From: CATQHL01 sp965242895
GTDB lineage: Bacteria; Actinomycetota; Acidimicrobiia; Acidimicrobiales; CATQHL01
Length of the DNA stretch: 64,000 bases
Reading direction: 5' to 3'
NCBI GenBank assembly: GCA_965242895.1
Contig: OZ251507.1
Span: 434,001-498,000, forward strand
Part shown: positions 11,026 through 18,989 of the stretch, one piece after another
Layout: every line of letters begins with the position of its first letter
Position numbering within the stretch: the stretch's first letter is position 1
Made by a program: the position numbers and the translations under genes
The notes under the pieces: model-generated
What the model was told of the DNA's origin: nothing
Databases searched by the model: none
Seen by the model: the letters and a program-made list of their open reading frames with translations, nothing else

Positions 11026-12398
11026 CTGCTCTCACCTCCGGCGAAGACCTCCAGCAGCAGTTCCTCCGCTAAGTCGGCGGCGTCTCCGAGTCGATCAGAA
11101 CAATTCTCCGTCCAGACCTTCCGCAAACCGGATGACGCAGGCAGCATCTCGAACAGGCGGTCGCGCAACCGCTGGGTATCTTCCCTGCACCCACGCAGAT
11201 CGTCTAGCTCTTCCAACACGGAGGCGTCCCCCGCCGAAATCGTCGGTGCTGGCACCGTCACCCCGCACAAATCGTCTAGCTCTTCCAACACGGAGGCTCG
11301 CAGATCGCCGACGGCCTTGAGTTGTTCGCGATCCGCTAGGTCTCTCACGGCCACCCCCACTCCACACAGGCCGCCCCCGTTGAGTCTCTCCTCCAACCGC
11401 CCCAGCCAAACCGCATCCTCCCGCCAGGCTCCGTCGGCGGCGAAGTGCTCCCGCAGTTCGCGGCATACGTCGATGCTGCTTCGACCGACCAGACGCGTCC
11501 GCAGCGCAACCGGGCGTCCGCCGTGGCCGCCTCCCAAGCTTTCTGCCAGCAGTTCGATGCCCGCCAGCACATCCCTCAGGCTTTCGTCGGGGCTCACCTC
11601 CACGCTGCTGCGGACGAACCGCACCGCGTCGCAGGCGGCGAACTCAGGCGTCCCCAGGCTGCCCCGCTCCACGGGGATCACCAGGGCGCCCTTGGGTTGG
11701 CACTCTGAGGGTTTGAAGCTGCGCCCTTGGAGGTTGCCGCAGTAGGCGGCTCGCCTGCCCGCCCCTAGATCGACCACTCTGCGCTGATGGATGTGCCCTA
11801 ACGCCCAGTAGTCCACATCCGCAGCGCTCAGGTCGGCTTTGGAACACGGGGCGTAGTTGTCGTGGTTGCTGTCGCCGCCCAGGTTGGCGTGCAGCACGGC
11901 TATATGCGGGCGCCCCGCCTGAGCGGGAACGTCAGCGAACTGAAGCGCCAGATTCCGTGTCTCGGTGCGGGTTGCGAAACTGATGCCGCTCACGCAAACC
12001 TCATCGCCTGAGCGGCGCAGCGCAACTTCGTGGGTCGCCGCTGCGTCGGAGGGAAAACGCACGACGCCTTCGGGAAGCTTGAAGAGCGAGCGGAAGCCCT
12101 CGCTGAGAGGATCGTGATTTCCGTGGCAGATGAAGACCTTTACGCCTTGTTCGGAAAGGCGTGTCAGCCCGTCGTGGAGGCGGCGCTGCGACGCAAAACT
12201 CGCCGCTGCGTCGTCGAAAACGTCTCCCGCCAAGACCAGGAAGGACGCCTCGCGCTCCACACACAACTCCACGAGGTTGCCCCAGGCGGTCTCGGCCTTG
12301 CGCGCCAACTCCAGACGCTTCTCTTTGCCGAGGAGCCCCAGGTTGCCCAGCGGGGCGTCGAGGTGCAGGTCGGAGGCGTGCACAAAACAGTCGCTCAT
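11022..12398 (-). CDS. YhaO/SbcD-like metallophosphoesterase (DNA repair exonuclease)
   Basis: 458 aa. All calcineurin-like phosphoesterase motifs are present in order: DLHLD (about residue 10), GDVFD (about 58), GNHD (about 96), HANLGG (about 166) and GHIHQRR (about 192), giving the two-metal site of Mre11-type nucleases. Partner of the downstream YhaN-like ATPase (4-nt overlap). The C-terminal third is less conserved and contains a 27-bp perfect direct repeat (11199-11225 and 11271-11297) that repeats VLEELDDL 24 residues apart. ATG at 12398. Upstream gap to the GNAT gene (177 bp) holds a 47-bp tandem repeat. Confidence 0.87.
   Translation of the reverse strand: MSDCFVHASDLHLDAPLGNLGLLGKEKRLELARKAETAWGNLVELCVEREASFLVLAGDVFDDAAASFASQRRLHDGLTRLSEQGVKVFICHGNHDPLSEGFRSLFKLPEGVVRFPSDAAATHEVALRRSGDEVCVSGISFATRTETRNLALQFADVPAQAGRPHIAVLHANLGGDSNHDNYAPCSKADLSAADVDYWALGHIHQRRVVDLGAGRRAAYCGNLQGRSFKPSECQPKGALVIPVERGSLGTPEFAACDAVRFVRSSVEVSPDESLRDVLAGIELLAESLGGGHGGRPVALRTRLVGRSSIDVCRELREHFAADGAWREDAVWLGRLEERLNGGGLCGVGVAVRDLADREQLKAVGDLRASVLEELDDLCGVTVPAPTISAGDASVLEELDDLRGCREDTQRLRDRLFEMLPASSGLRKVWTENCSDRLGDAADLAEELLLEVFAGGESR
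11199..11297. repeat. In-frame 27-bp direct repeat within the YhaO-like gene
   Basis: Perfect 27-bp copies at 11199-11225 and 11271-11297, 72 bp apart so reading frame is kept. They encode two copies of VLEELDDL separated by a Pro/Ala/Thr-rich spacer. Likely a recent internal duplication in a tolerant C-terminal region. Confidence 0.85.
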
Positions 12399-12425
12399 AG
12401 GGCGTTACCCTACAGAACCCCTGCG

Positions 12426-12530
12426 ACAGCCCTGTTACGACCTACGGCCGGCCTCTCGGCCTCTCGGCGTTGCCTGACCGACCACAGCCCTGTTACGGCC
12501 TACGGCCGGCCTCTCGGCCTCTCGGCGTTG
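12426..12530. repeat. Intergenic 47-bp direct repeat
   Basis: Two copies (12426-12472 and 12484-12530) differing at one base, offset 58 bp, each containing a doubled GGCCTCTC-type core. They lie between the GNAT gene and the YhaO-like gene, upstream of the latter's start. No ORF is credible here. Confidence 0.85.
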
Positions 12531-12575
12531 TCTGCTCGCCGCCGGCTCCGTCGTCTCGTCTCCGGCGGCTCCGCC

Positions 12576-13205
12576 TCAGAGCCAAGCGGCAGTCAGTTCG
12601 GCGCAGCGCTGCACCCACTCCTCGCTCGTGATGGCGAAGCGGGCGTGGTCTTCCCAGACCCCGTTGATCTCCAGAAAATTCTCTGAGAGGCCTTCGCAGC
12701 GAAGAGCGAGTTTCTCCACGACCCGCAGGCTGCGGTGGTTGCGGGGGACGATGGCGATCTCCACCCGATGCAGCAGCAGGTCTTCGAACGCAAAGCGAAG
12801 CCCCAGAACCACCGCCTCGGGAACGTAGCCGTTGCCGGCTAGGTCACGGTCGATCCAGTAGCCGATGCTGCACGACTGAAAAGGCCCGCGCACCACGCTG
12901 GTGATGTTCATCTCCCCCGCAAGAGAATCCTCCACAAAAATCCCGAAACCCCATCCCAATCCTGAGGAGCGCTCCTGGTCGCGGGCAGAGCAGCGAGCTG
13001 CGAATGCGCCCCTGTTGACGTCTGCGTCGGGCTGTCCTGAGGGTTTGCAGGGCTCCCAGCAAGACAGCCACTCCTTGTTGCGAACGCGGACATCCCTCCA
13101 CTCTTTGAAGTCCCGATAGACCAACGGACGCAGCCTGAGCCGGCGCCCGACGAGCACCGGAGAGGTCTCCTTGCCGGTGGCTGCCATTCCCAAAGCGTTG
13201 AGCAT
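12576..13205 (-). CDS. GNAT-family N-acetyltransferase (RimJ/RimL-like)
   Basis: 209 aa. Starts with the RimJ/RimL-type opening SPVLVGRRLRLRPLVYRDFKEW, continues with LAGEMNITSV and SIGYWIDRDLAGNGYVPEAV, the acetyl-CoA-binding motif A region (here R-D-L-A-G-N-G-Y instead of the usual Q-x-x-G-x-G/A), and ends with VEIAIVPRNHRSLRVVEKL, the classical N-x-x-S helix. Homologues acetylate N-termini of ribosomal proteins or small molecules; the substrate is unknown. Located 11 bp downstream of nothing but ppx sequence: its start is just past the ppx stop (13217), so it is probably cotranscribed with DUF501-ppx, as in other actinobacteria where acetyltransferases often sit nearby. Confidence 0.87.
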   Translation of the reverse strand: MLNALGMAATGKETSPVLVGRRLRLRPLVYRDFKEWRDVRVRNKEWLSCWEPCKPSGQPDADVNRGAFAARCSARDQERSSGLGWGFGIFVEDSLAGEMNITSVVRGPFQSCSIGYWIDRDLAGNGYVPEAVVLGLRFAFEDLLLHRVEIAIVPRNHRSLRVVEKLALRCEGLSENFLEINGVWEDHARFAITSEEWVQRCAELTAAWL

Positions 13206-13216
13206 CCCGAGAAATC

Positions 13217-14185
13217 CTAGTCGAGGGCGGCGTCCGGCTTAGTCACTCCTGACGCTCCGGCGGATCCGCTGCGTTCGGCTATGAGCTCCAGGATCAGCCC
13301 GTCCAGCAGATCGGACTCCGAGACCAGGCAGTTCTCGAACCCGAAGTACCTCATGATCTTCACCAGCACGCACATGCCCGCCACTATCACGTCCACCCTG
13401 CCAGGGTGCATCCCTGGATTGGCCAGGCGGGCGGCGCGGTCTTCAGTGGCGAGCGTGCGGAACACGTCCTCCGCCGCAGCCCGGCTCAGCTCGAAGTGGT
13501 GAACCTTGGCGACGTCGTAGGTCGCCAGCCCCAACTCCACAGCCGCCGCCGTGGCGACCGTCCCAGCCACCCCTACGAAACAGGCCGTCTCCGCAACCTG
13601 CGGGACGGCCAAGACGACGTCGTCGAGATGGGCTTCCACCACCGAGAGGCAGGCATGGAGTTCCTCCGGCAGAGGAGGATCGTGATGGATGTATTGCTCG
13701 GTGAGACGGACGCTGCCCACGCCGCAGGAGTGGACGCTCTCGCAGTTCTTCCCACCGAAACCGAACTCCGTCGAACCCCCGCCCAAGTCTGCCACCAGGA
13801 AAGGGCCGGAGGCAGGGTCGAGCCCGGCAGTGGCGCCTGCGTAGGCCAGACGCCCCTCCCGCTCCCCGTCGATCACTTCGGGGCGCACGCCGATGGCCGC
13901 CTCCGCTGCTGCCAGGAAGTCCTCGGCGTTGACAGCCTCGCGCACCGCCGCTGTCGCCACGAACTTAACGGCCTCCACCCCCTCGCTCTCAACGGCGCCC
14001 CGAAACCCCGCCAAAGCCGCAACCGTCCGTTCCATGGACTCGGGGGCGAGACGTCCCTCGGCGGAAACGCCCGCCCACAGAGCGGTCACGACGCTGCGGC
14101 GCTCCACCGCCGCCCCATCCGGGCGGGCGAGTATCAAACGCACCGAATTGCTGCCGCAGTCCACCGCAGCCAGGGATGCTCTCAC
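13217..14185 (-). CDS. ppx: Ppx/GppA family exopolyphosphatase / pppGpp phosphohydrolase
   Basis: 322 aa, the short form (N-terminal actin-like domains only) common in actinobacteria. Motifs: AVDCGSNSVRLILA (phosphate-binding 1, about 7-20), ATAAVREAVNAEDFLAAA (about 77), EREGRLAYAGA (about 107), FLVADLGGGSTEFGFG (phosphate-binding 2, about 128-143), GVAGTVATAAAVELG. Hydrolyses inorganic polyphosphate and/or pppGpp; which one cannot be read from sequence. Follows DUF501 on the same strand, a conserved pair downstream of eno-ftsB in mycobacteria. Start is GTG 14185; the first 24 bases of the gene are repeated upstream, forming a small ORF that stops directly on this GTG. Last codons end 11 bp before the GNAT start. 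Confidence 0.92.
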   Translation of the reverse strand: MRASLAAVDCGSNSVRLILARPDGAAVERRSVVTALWAGVSAEGRLAPESMERTVAALAGFRGAVESEGVEAVKFVATAAVREAVNAEDFLAAAEAAIGVRPEVIDGEREGRLAYAGATAGLDPASGPFLVADLGGGSTEFGFGGKNCESVHSCGVGSVRLTEQYIHHDPPLPEELHACLSVVEAHLDDVVLAVPQVAETACFVGVAGTVATAAAVELGLATYDVAKVHHFELSRAAAEDVFRTLATEDRAARLANPGMHPGRVDVIVAGMCVLVKIMRYFGFENCLVSESDLLDGLILELIAERSGSAGASGVTKPDAALD

Positions 14186-14257
14186 TTAGTAAACCGCCGC
14201 TGGTTTGTTGCTGATCAGTGTTCTGCTTAGGCTCACCGCAGCCAGGGATGCTCTCAT
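14186..14257 (-). other. Duplicated-start minicistron directly upstream of ppx
   Basis: The beginning of ppx (GTGAGAGCATCCCTGGCTGC) recurs 72 bp upstream with ATG in place of GTG (ATG at 14257). From that ATG a 23-codon ORF runs to TAA (14188-14186), immediately adjacent to the ppx GTG at 14185. The duplication is seen directly; a coupling role is inference. Confidence 0.5.
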
Positions 14258-14354
14258 TCAGCGTTCCGCCTAGGTCTCCAACCGGGCGTCTTTCTCCACG
14301 ATCACGAGCACCGACCCGCAGCATAACGGCAAAGCGGTCAGCCTAGGTCGCCAA

Positions 14355-15248
14355 CTAGACATCTTTCCGGGCATCGTTCTGGTCATCGTTCTCCTCTTGA
14401 GACGACAAACGAGCCGCCACCCAAGCCCCCACCGGATCGCCGCCTCCGGCCAGATACCACGCATAGTGGGCGTGCAGGCACTTCACGCCGCGGCGGGTGC
14501 CGCCAACTCCCCCCGACGGACGCGGGCCTTCCTGGCCGATCGGGATGTCGGCGTCTCGTTCGGACGCATAGGCGGCATGCGCCGCGGCAAGCTCGGCTGC
14601 GTCCACTGCTGCTTCTGCCGCCTTCACGCCGCCTGCTGACTCCAGACGGCTCACCGCACGGCGGTCAGTCGGGCAGACCAGCCAGTAGAGCGTGGGCATA
14701 GGAGTGCCGTCGTCGAGGAACGGGGAGTTGCGGATGACACGCGGGGCGCCCCCCGGATGCGAAACGACCACCCGGTAGCGCCCCTGCGGCGCTCTCCCCA
14801 AAGCTGCGGCCACCGCCTCTGCCACGTCCTGGGGCACCTTCGCAGGCACCTCCAGATCAGGATCGCCGCTGGTGTTATCTGTTCGGGATCCCGAACCGGT
14901 CGTTGACACCCCGCCCTCGACGACGTCCTGGGGCACATTCTCTGCCACGCCCGCGGGCACCTCCTCAAGCACGTCCTGGGGCACCCCCTCAAGCACGTCC
15001 TGGGGCACCCCCTCAAGCACGTCCTGGGGCACCCCCTCAAGCACGTCCTGGGGCACCCCCTCAAGCACGTCCTGGGGCACCCCCTCGGGCACGTCCTGGG
15101 GCACGCTCTGGGGCACGTCCTGGGGCACCCCCTCGGGCACGCTCTGGGGCACCTCTCCGGGCACCTTCCGAGCAGGATCGCAGCCCTTAGACAGCCGGCA
15201 ACTGGACTCCCCGCCCGAAGCGTCTCCCTGCCCTATCAGACCTCCCAC
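14355..15248 (-). CDS. DUF501 family protein with an N-terminal octapeptide repeat extension
   Basis: 297 aa from GTG 15248 (in-frame stop at 15339-15341 upstream). The DUF501 core is the C-terminal half: VAAALGRAPQGRYRVVVSHP, PRVIRNSPFLDDGTPMPTLY, WLVCPTDRRAVSRLESAGGV, and GVKCLHAHYAWYLAGGGDPV. DUF501 proteins are small actinobacterial proteins of unknown function normally encoded between ftsB and ppx; ppx follows here but ftsB is 31 kb away. The first half is unusual: residues about 28-110 are perfect or near-perfect copies of VPQDVLEG (24-bp unit), which contain many in-frame GTG codons, so the true start could lie at the end of the repeat. Gap to ppx 169 bp. Confidence 0.85.
   Translation of the reverse strand: MGGLIGQGDASGGESSCRLSKGCDPARKVPGEVPQSVPEGVPQDVPQSVPQDVPEGVPQDVLEGVPQDVLEGVPQDVLEGVPQDVLEGVPQDVLEEVPAGVAENVPQDVVEGGVSTTGSGSRTDNTSGDPDLEVPAKVPQDVAEAVAAALGRAPQGRYRVVVSHPGGAPRVIRNSPFLDDGTPMPTLYWLVCPTDRRAVSRLESAGGVKAAEAAVDAAELAAAHAAYASERDADIPIGQEGPRPSGGVGGTRRGVKCLHAHYAWYLAGGGDPVGAWVAARLSSQEENDDQNDARKDV
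14924..15160. repeat. 24-bp tandem repeat array coding VPQDVLEG
   Basis: Five identical 24-bp units (14964-15083) flanked by degenerate units on both sides. Unit length keeps frame, so copy-number change lengthens or shortens the N-terminus of the DUF501 protein by 8 residues per unit. No spacers, hence not CRISPR. Confidence 0.92.
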
Positions 15249-15630
15249 CTCCGCAAGGGAACGACGGCTAGGCGCCCGACTGACGCAACTCGCCGAGGAA
15301 ACTGGGCTGGACTGGGCTGTCCCCAGCCGCTCACCGAATCACCGGAACCGCTCCGCTGACGCAAGCGAAAGCTCACGCCCGCAGCGGCAGGGGGGGGGGG
15401 GGGGGGAAGCATCTAGTCGCCTGTAGTCGCTCACTAGAACTGAGAATACCACGTTCCTGCCAAACGCCCGCAACATCTAAGCGTTAGCGGTTATTGGTTC
15501 GCTGGGGAGATGTGGTTGATGTGACGGCCCTGTTGTCGCAAAGTGCACGATCTACAGCCTCACCGCACGCAGCCTCACCGCATGCAAGACCGGGGGATGT
15601 GACTGATGTAACGGCCTTTGTTCCAGCAAG
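15249..15630. other. Intergenic region with a 17-G tract and degenerate lipoprotein-end remnants
   Basis: No credible gene. Holds 17 G residues (15390-15406) about 140 bp upstream of the DUF501 start. Two short segments (about 15500-15526 and 15591-15617, core GATGTGNNTGATGTNACGGCC) resemble the 3' end of the RCC1-repeat genes (GATGTAGCTGATGTACAGGCC), so this seems to be eroded duplication debris at the left border of the island. Confidence 0.55.
15390..15406. repeat. 17-nt poly-G tract upstream of DUF501
   Basis: Seventeen uninterrupted G. Not inside a supported reading frame: the DUF501 frame is closed by a stop at 15339. It may alter promoter spacing if the DUF501-ppx promoter lies here. 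Confidence 0.85.
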
Positions 15631-17268
15631 CTAATCGTTTGCCCAATAACAGCTTTCTTGAAGGCAGGCGTCGGGGGTTGTTGAGGGGATGACGATGATG
15701 TACACGCCTTCGTCGTTAAAGCAGGCCGCCCCGCCGTTTGCTTTTATCACTGCACAAGCGTGATTGTGGAAGCCGGCGTCTATATAATTGAAAGAATCTG
15801 GGGGAAAACTGTAGAAGCCGAGAGCGTCGGCTCTCCAGCATTCAATAGAGAAATCCGTGTGCAGCCCGCAAGCGTGATCAGCGCCCACGCTGATAGACGT
15901 GAACGGGCGCACCTCCGGTTCCCCTTCCTCCCCATAAGAGTAAACATCGAACCCGAGCATGAAACGATGACGCCAATTCATAGAAGGCACCCGCACCCCC
16001 TCAGGGAGAGCATCGCCGTAAGTATAAGACAACTTCCCCCATGCCAGTACATCCGGTTCGCTCTCCGGAGCGAACCGCGGGCTCAAAGCGCTGCCCCAGC
16101 AATCCACTTTCCCGTCTATTCGTAGGGCGCACGCGAAGTCCACGCCTACACCAACTTGCGTGTACTCCCCCTCAGGAGGAGAAAGCACAGGACCTTGACC
16201 GCCAGGAAACATCCCGAGAGTATAACTAGCCCCCCAGCATTCCAGCGACCCGTCCAAACGCACCCCGCACGAATAACCAAAATCCTGAATTGAGGACGGG
16301 CCCCATCCCATCTTCCAGCCTCCCCAGCCTGGGCTGATCATGGTGAACTCTCCCTCGGGGGGTTGAATCTTCGGACGCTTCCCCCAAGCCCCCCAACACT
16401 CAATCTCCCCAGAAGTAAGCAAACCACAAGCATGATCAGATGAGATACTAACTTTGGTAAACTCCCCTTGCGGAGGCCGCGAGCGAGGGCTGCTCTCACC
16501 CCAGCACTCCACAGCACCGCCTGAGCGCACGCCACAATACATCTCATGTACTGAATCCAGGGTTTTGAACTTCCCTTCGGGAGGGGGAGGTGACCCCTCC
16601 GGCTGTTTCCAACAGCGCACATCCCCGCTGAGCAGCAGCCCGCAGTCCCTCTCACTACCCCGCCAGACTTCCTTAAAAGCACCCTCCGGCGCCGGAAGGG
16701 GCTCCCCGCTCAGCCAGTCCCAACACTCCACCCCAGAATCCGCCCGGCGGACAGCGCACACGTGATAACCGTGGTCGACCCAAATGAACTCCCCCTCCGG
16801 GGTGGGAAGAATCTCCGGAGTAGGAAGAATCTCACCGTTAACCGGGTTTCTCCAACACCATACTTTGTAATCGTAATCCACCCCGCACTGCCCCGCCCCT
16901 GAGAACATCCTGAAACGCATACCAGGCGGAGGAGCAGCGTTAGGATACCGAGGCTCCCTAACCCCGTCCCCGCCGTTCCTGCTAGGAACAGAATCGCTCC
17001 AACACTCCACCTCACCCCCAGGGCGCAGCCCGCACACCCAGCCAGCGCCTATCAGACTCTCAAACACCCCCCCCCCCGGGGGGCTCATCCCCCTCATTGA
17101 ACCCACCCCCCCAGCACTCCGCCTCCCCCCCAGGGCGCAACCCGCAGGTGAAATACGTACCCGCAGCCACATCAATGAACGGCCCCGGCGGGGGCACGCC
17201 GGCTTCGCGCCAGCGCTGCGACGTCCCCCAACACTCCGGTGTGCCACCAGGGCGTATGCCGCAGACAT
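15631..17268 (-). CDS. RCC1-repeat lipoprotein copy 1, 3' part (separated by frameshift)
   Basis: C-terminal continuation of the gene starting near 18046/18112. In the other copies the sequence runs PPGGVFESLI without a break; here the 11-C tract at 17067-17077 shifts the frame, so blades from FESLIGAGWVCGLRPGGEVECW onwards are read only in this second frame. The part upstream of about 17067 in this frame is not real protein. It contains repeats 5 to 14 of the RCC1-type array (each F-x-x-[VIL]-x8-C-[GA]-[LVI]-x7-C-W), ending CYWAND, four residues shorter than copies 3 and 4. If translated alone it lacks the signal peptide and first four blades. A tract of 10 C would restore the full gene of about 800 codons. 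Subfamily A, like copy 3. Confidence 0.75.
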   Translation of the reverse strand: MSAAYALVAHRSVGGRRSAGAKPACPRRGRSLMWLRVRISPAGCALGGRRSAGGVGSMRGMSPPGGGVFESLIGAGWVCGLRPGGEVECWSDSVPSRNGGDGVREPRYPNAAPPPGMRFRMFSGAGQCGVDYDYKVWCWRNPVNGEILPTPEILPTPEGEFIWVDHGYHVCAVRRADSGVECWDWLSGEPLPAPEGAFKEVWRGSERDCGLLLSGDVRCWKQPEGSPPPPEGKFKTLDSVHEMYCGVRSGGAVECWGESSPRSRPPQGEFTKVSISSDHACGLLTSGEIECWGAWGKRPKIQPPEGEFTMISPGWGGWKMGWGPSSIQDFGYSCGVRLDGSLECWGASYTLGMFPGGQGPVLSPPEGEYTQVGVGVDFACALRIDGKVDCWGSALSPRFAPESEPDVLAWGKLSYTYGDALPEGVRVPSMNWRHRFMLGFDVYSYGEEGEPEVRPFTSISVGADHACGLHTDFSIECWRADALGFYSFPPDSFNYIDAGFHNHACAVIKANGGAACFNDEGVYIIVIPSTTPDACLQESCYWAND

Positions 17269-18112
17269 GCTCCACCCCAGCGCTCACCGAAACGAACACC
17301 CCCCCGGGAGGCTCAATCGAAGCAACAGCCTTAGCCCCCCAACACTCCACCTCCCCGCCCAGGCGTATCCCGCACGCGAAAACATGCCCAACGCTCACCG
17401 AAGAAAACTCCCCCCCAGGAGCCACCAAATCCTCCGGCTCGTCAAACCAATCACTATCCGAGTACGGCTCCCGGCCCCCACCGTAGCCCCAACACTTCAC
17501 CTTATTCGACTCCCGCAAACCGCAAGCATACCCCCAACCAGCACTCACCGACACGAAACGATCCACCACCCCAGACTCAGCCCCCCTAGGAACCAAAATA
17601 GTCGGAACCCCACTGATCAATCTCCCCCGAGCGGGATCAGGTTCAGACGCAGAAGACGAACCCCCCTCACCCCCCAGAGTAGTGGTGGTCGTAGTCGCTA
17701 GAGTAGTAGAAGTAGTAATAGGAGGATTAGAATAGATCTGAGCATCTATAACTAGAGCAGTAGAAGTCGTAGCCGCTAGAGCAGTGGCAGTACTAGTAGT
17801 AACAGCAGTAGTGGTGGTAGCAGCAATACTAGTAGTTGCTAAAGTAGTGGTGGTAGTAGCCGCTAGGGAAGTACTAGTAGGCGAAGAAGTGGAAGCAGGA
17901 CTCCGCGCTGGGAGACCCGCTGCCGCCGCAGGCAGAGGAGCCTCCGCCTCCGGCGCCTCCGCGAGCGAGCACGCTGCGGTAAAAACAGCTAACACCGCTA
18001 GAACGAATGCTGAGCGTCTCACCGCAAACAGTTTCCCTGAAAACACGCTCACCACCCTAGGGATTGTTGAGAGAATGTAGCTTTTGAACGTGCCTTCATT
18101 GTTCAAGCTCAT
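17060..18112 (-). CDS. RCC1-repeat lipoprotein copy 1, 5' part (truncated by 11-C tract)
   Basis: N-terminal 350 residues of a lipoprotein. Best start is GTG 18046 (VFSGKLFAVRR), equivalent to the starts of copies 3 and 4; the ATG at 18112 overlaps the stop of copy 2. Signal peptide with lipobox-like TAAC, then a Thr/Ala-rich linker (encoded by ACN repeats, about 17660-17900), then FPTVLVPRG-type lead and four Cys-paired RCC1 repeats. Translation runs into the tract and ends GDEPPGGGGV-stop. With 10 instead of 11 C it would continue into the 15631-17268 segment. The assembled sequence is therefore the OFF state of a candidate phase-variable gene, or a simple pseudogene. Confidence 0.8.
   Translation of the reverse strand: MSLNNEGTFKSYILSTIPRVVSVFSGKLFAVRRSAFVLAVLAVFTAACSLAEAPEAEAPLPAAAAGLPARSPASTSSPTSTSLAATTTTTLATTSIAATTTTAVTTSTATALAATTSTALVIDAQIYSNPPITTSTTLATTTTTTLGGEGGSSSASEPDPARGRLISGVPTILVPRGAESGVVDRFVSVSAGWGYACGLRESNKVKCWGYGGGREPYSDSDWFDEPEDLVAPGGEFSSVSVGHVFACGIRLGGEVECWGAKAVASIEPPGGVFVSVSAGVEHVCGIRPGGTPECWGTSQRWREAGVPPPGPFIDVAAGTYFTCGLRPGGEAECWGGGFNEGDEPPGGGGV
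17067..17077. repeat. 11-nt poly-C tract causing frameshift in RCC1-repeat lipoprotein copy 1
   Basis: Eleven C followed by six G. On the coding strand the codons for PPGG between repeats 4 and 5 are all CCC and GGG. Copies 3 and 4 have an interrupting base at this site (CCCCTCC, CCCCACC) and copy 2 has only 7 C; those are in frame. Here the count is one too many for the frame (10 or 7 would be in frame). Confidence 0.9.
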
Positions 18113-18989
18113 TATCGTTCGCCCAATAACAGCTTCCCTGAAGACAGGCGTCGGGGGTTGTTGGGGGGATGTAGCTGATGTACAGGCCTTCGTCGTTCAA
18201 GCAGGCCGCCCCGCCGCTTTCTTGCACTACTACACAAGCGTGATTGTGGAAACCGGCGTCCACGTAACTGAAAAAATCGGGGGGAAAACTGTAGAAACCG
18301 AGAGCGTCGGACATCCAACATTCAACAGAAGAGTCTGTGCGCAGCCCGCAAGCGTGATCAGCGCCCACGCTGATAGACGTGAACGGCAGCACTTCCGGTT
18401 CCCCTTCTTCCCCATAAGAGTAAACTTGAAACCCATACATGGGGCTCAGATTTATAGGAGATAACTCCTCGGGAAGAGCGTCGCCGTAAGTGTAAGACAG
18501 CACCCCCCATTTCGGTTTGTCCGGCTCGCTCTCCGAAGCGAACCGGAGGCTCAAAACTTGTCCCCAGCAATCTACTTTCCCGTCCGCTCATAAAGCACAC
18601 GCGAAATCCAAGCCCACGCCGACCTGCGTGTACTCCCCTTCAGAAGGGTGCGTTTTAAGATGACCACTCCCCCAGCATTCCAGTGATCCATCTAAACGCA
18701 CCCCGCACGAACCACCCCAGTCCCTTATTGCTTGCATGTTGCCGTTTGGCGCGTAGCCTCCCCAGCCTGTGTTGATCGTGGAGAACTCCCCCTCTGGGGG
18801 GGTGATCTTCGAGCGCGTCATCAACCAACTCGCCCCCCAGCACTCGATCTCTCCTGAAGTGAGCAGACCGCAAGCGTGGTTCGTAGAGACGCTTACTTTG
18901 TGAACTCCCCCGGCGGGGGCCACGAACGGGCGCTGCCGTCGATCCAGCCCGGCGGCGGCTTCGGGCGGTCGCTGGCGTCTCCCCAGCAC
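18096..18989 (-). pseudogene. RCC1-repeat lipoprotein copy 2, decayed 3' part
   Basis: Remnant of repeats 10 to 14 of copy 2. It is separated from the 5' part by a 1-nt loss in a T run at 18897-18899 (ACAAAGTAAG on the coding strand where copy 3 has ACAAAAGTTAG), giving an immediate TAA. A second lesion is a nonsense codon TGA at 18590-18588 where copies 1 and 4 have CGA (FACALRIDGKVDCWG). After the nonsense codon the frame continues to the normal end NDNELEQ at 18096, which overlaps the ATG of copy 1. Two independent lesions make reversible switching unlikely here. Confidence 0.85.

Noticed and set aside
14924..15160. CRISPR array
   Set aside because: The 24-bp units (also the 27- and 30-bp arrays at 61.6 and 50.0 kb) are directly adjacent without unique spacers, lie in coding frame and have no cas genes nearby.
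14872..15426. Plus-strand ORF of about 184 codons over the 24-bp repeats
   Set aside because: It is the antisense reading of the DUF501 repeat (SSTSWGTP repeats) and has no family features.
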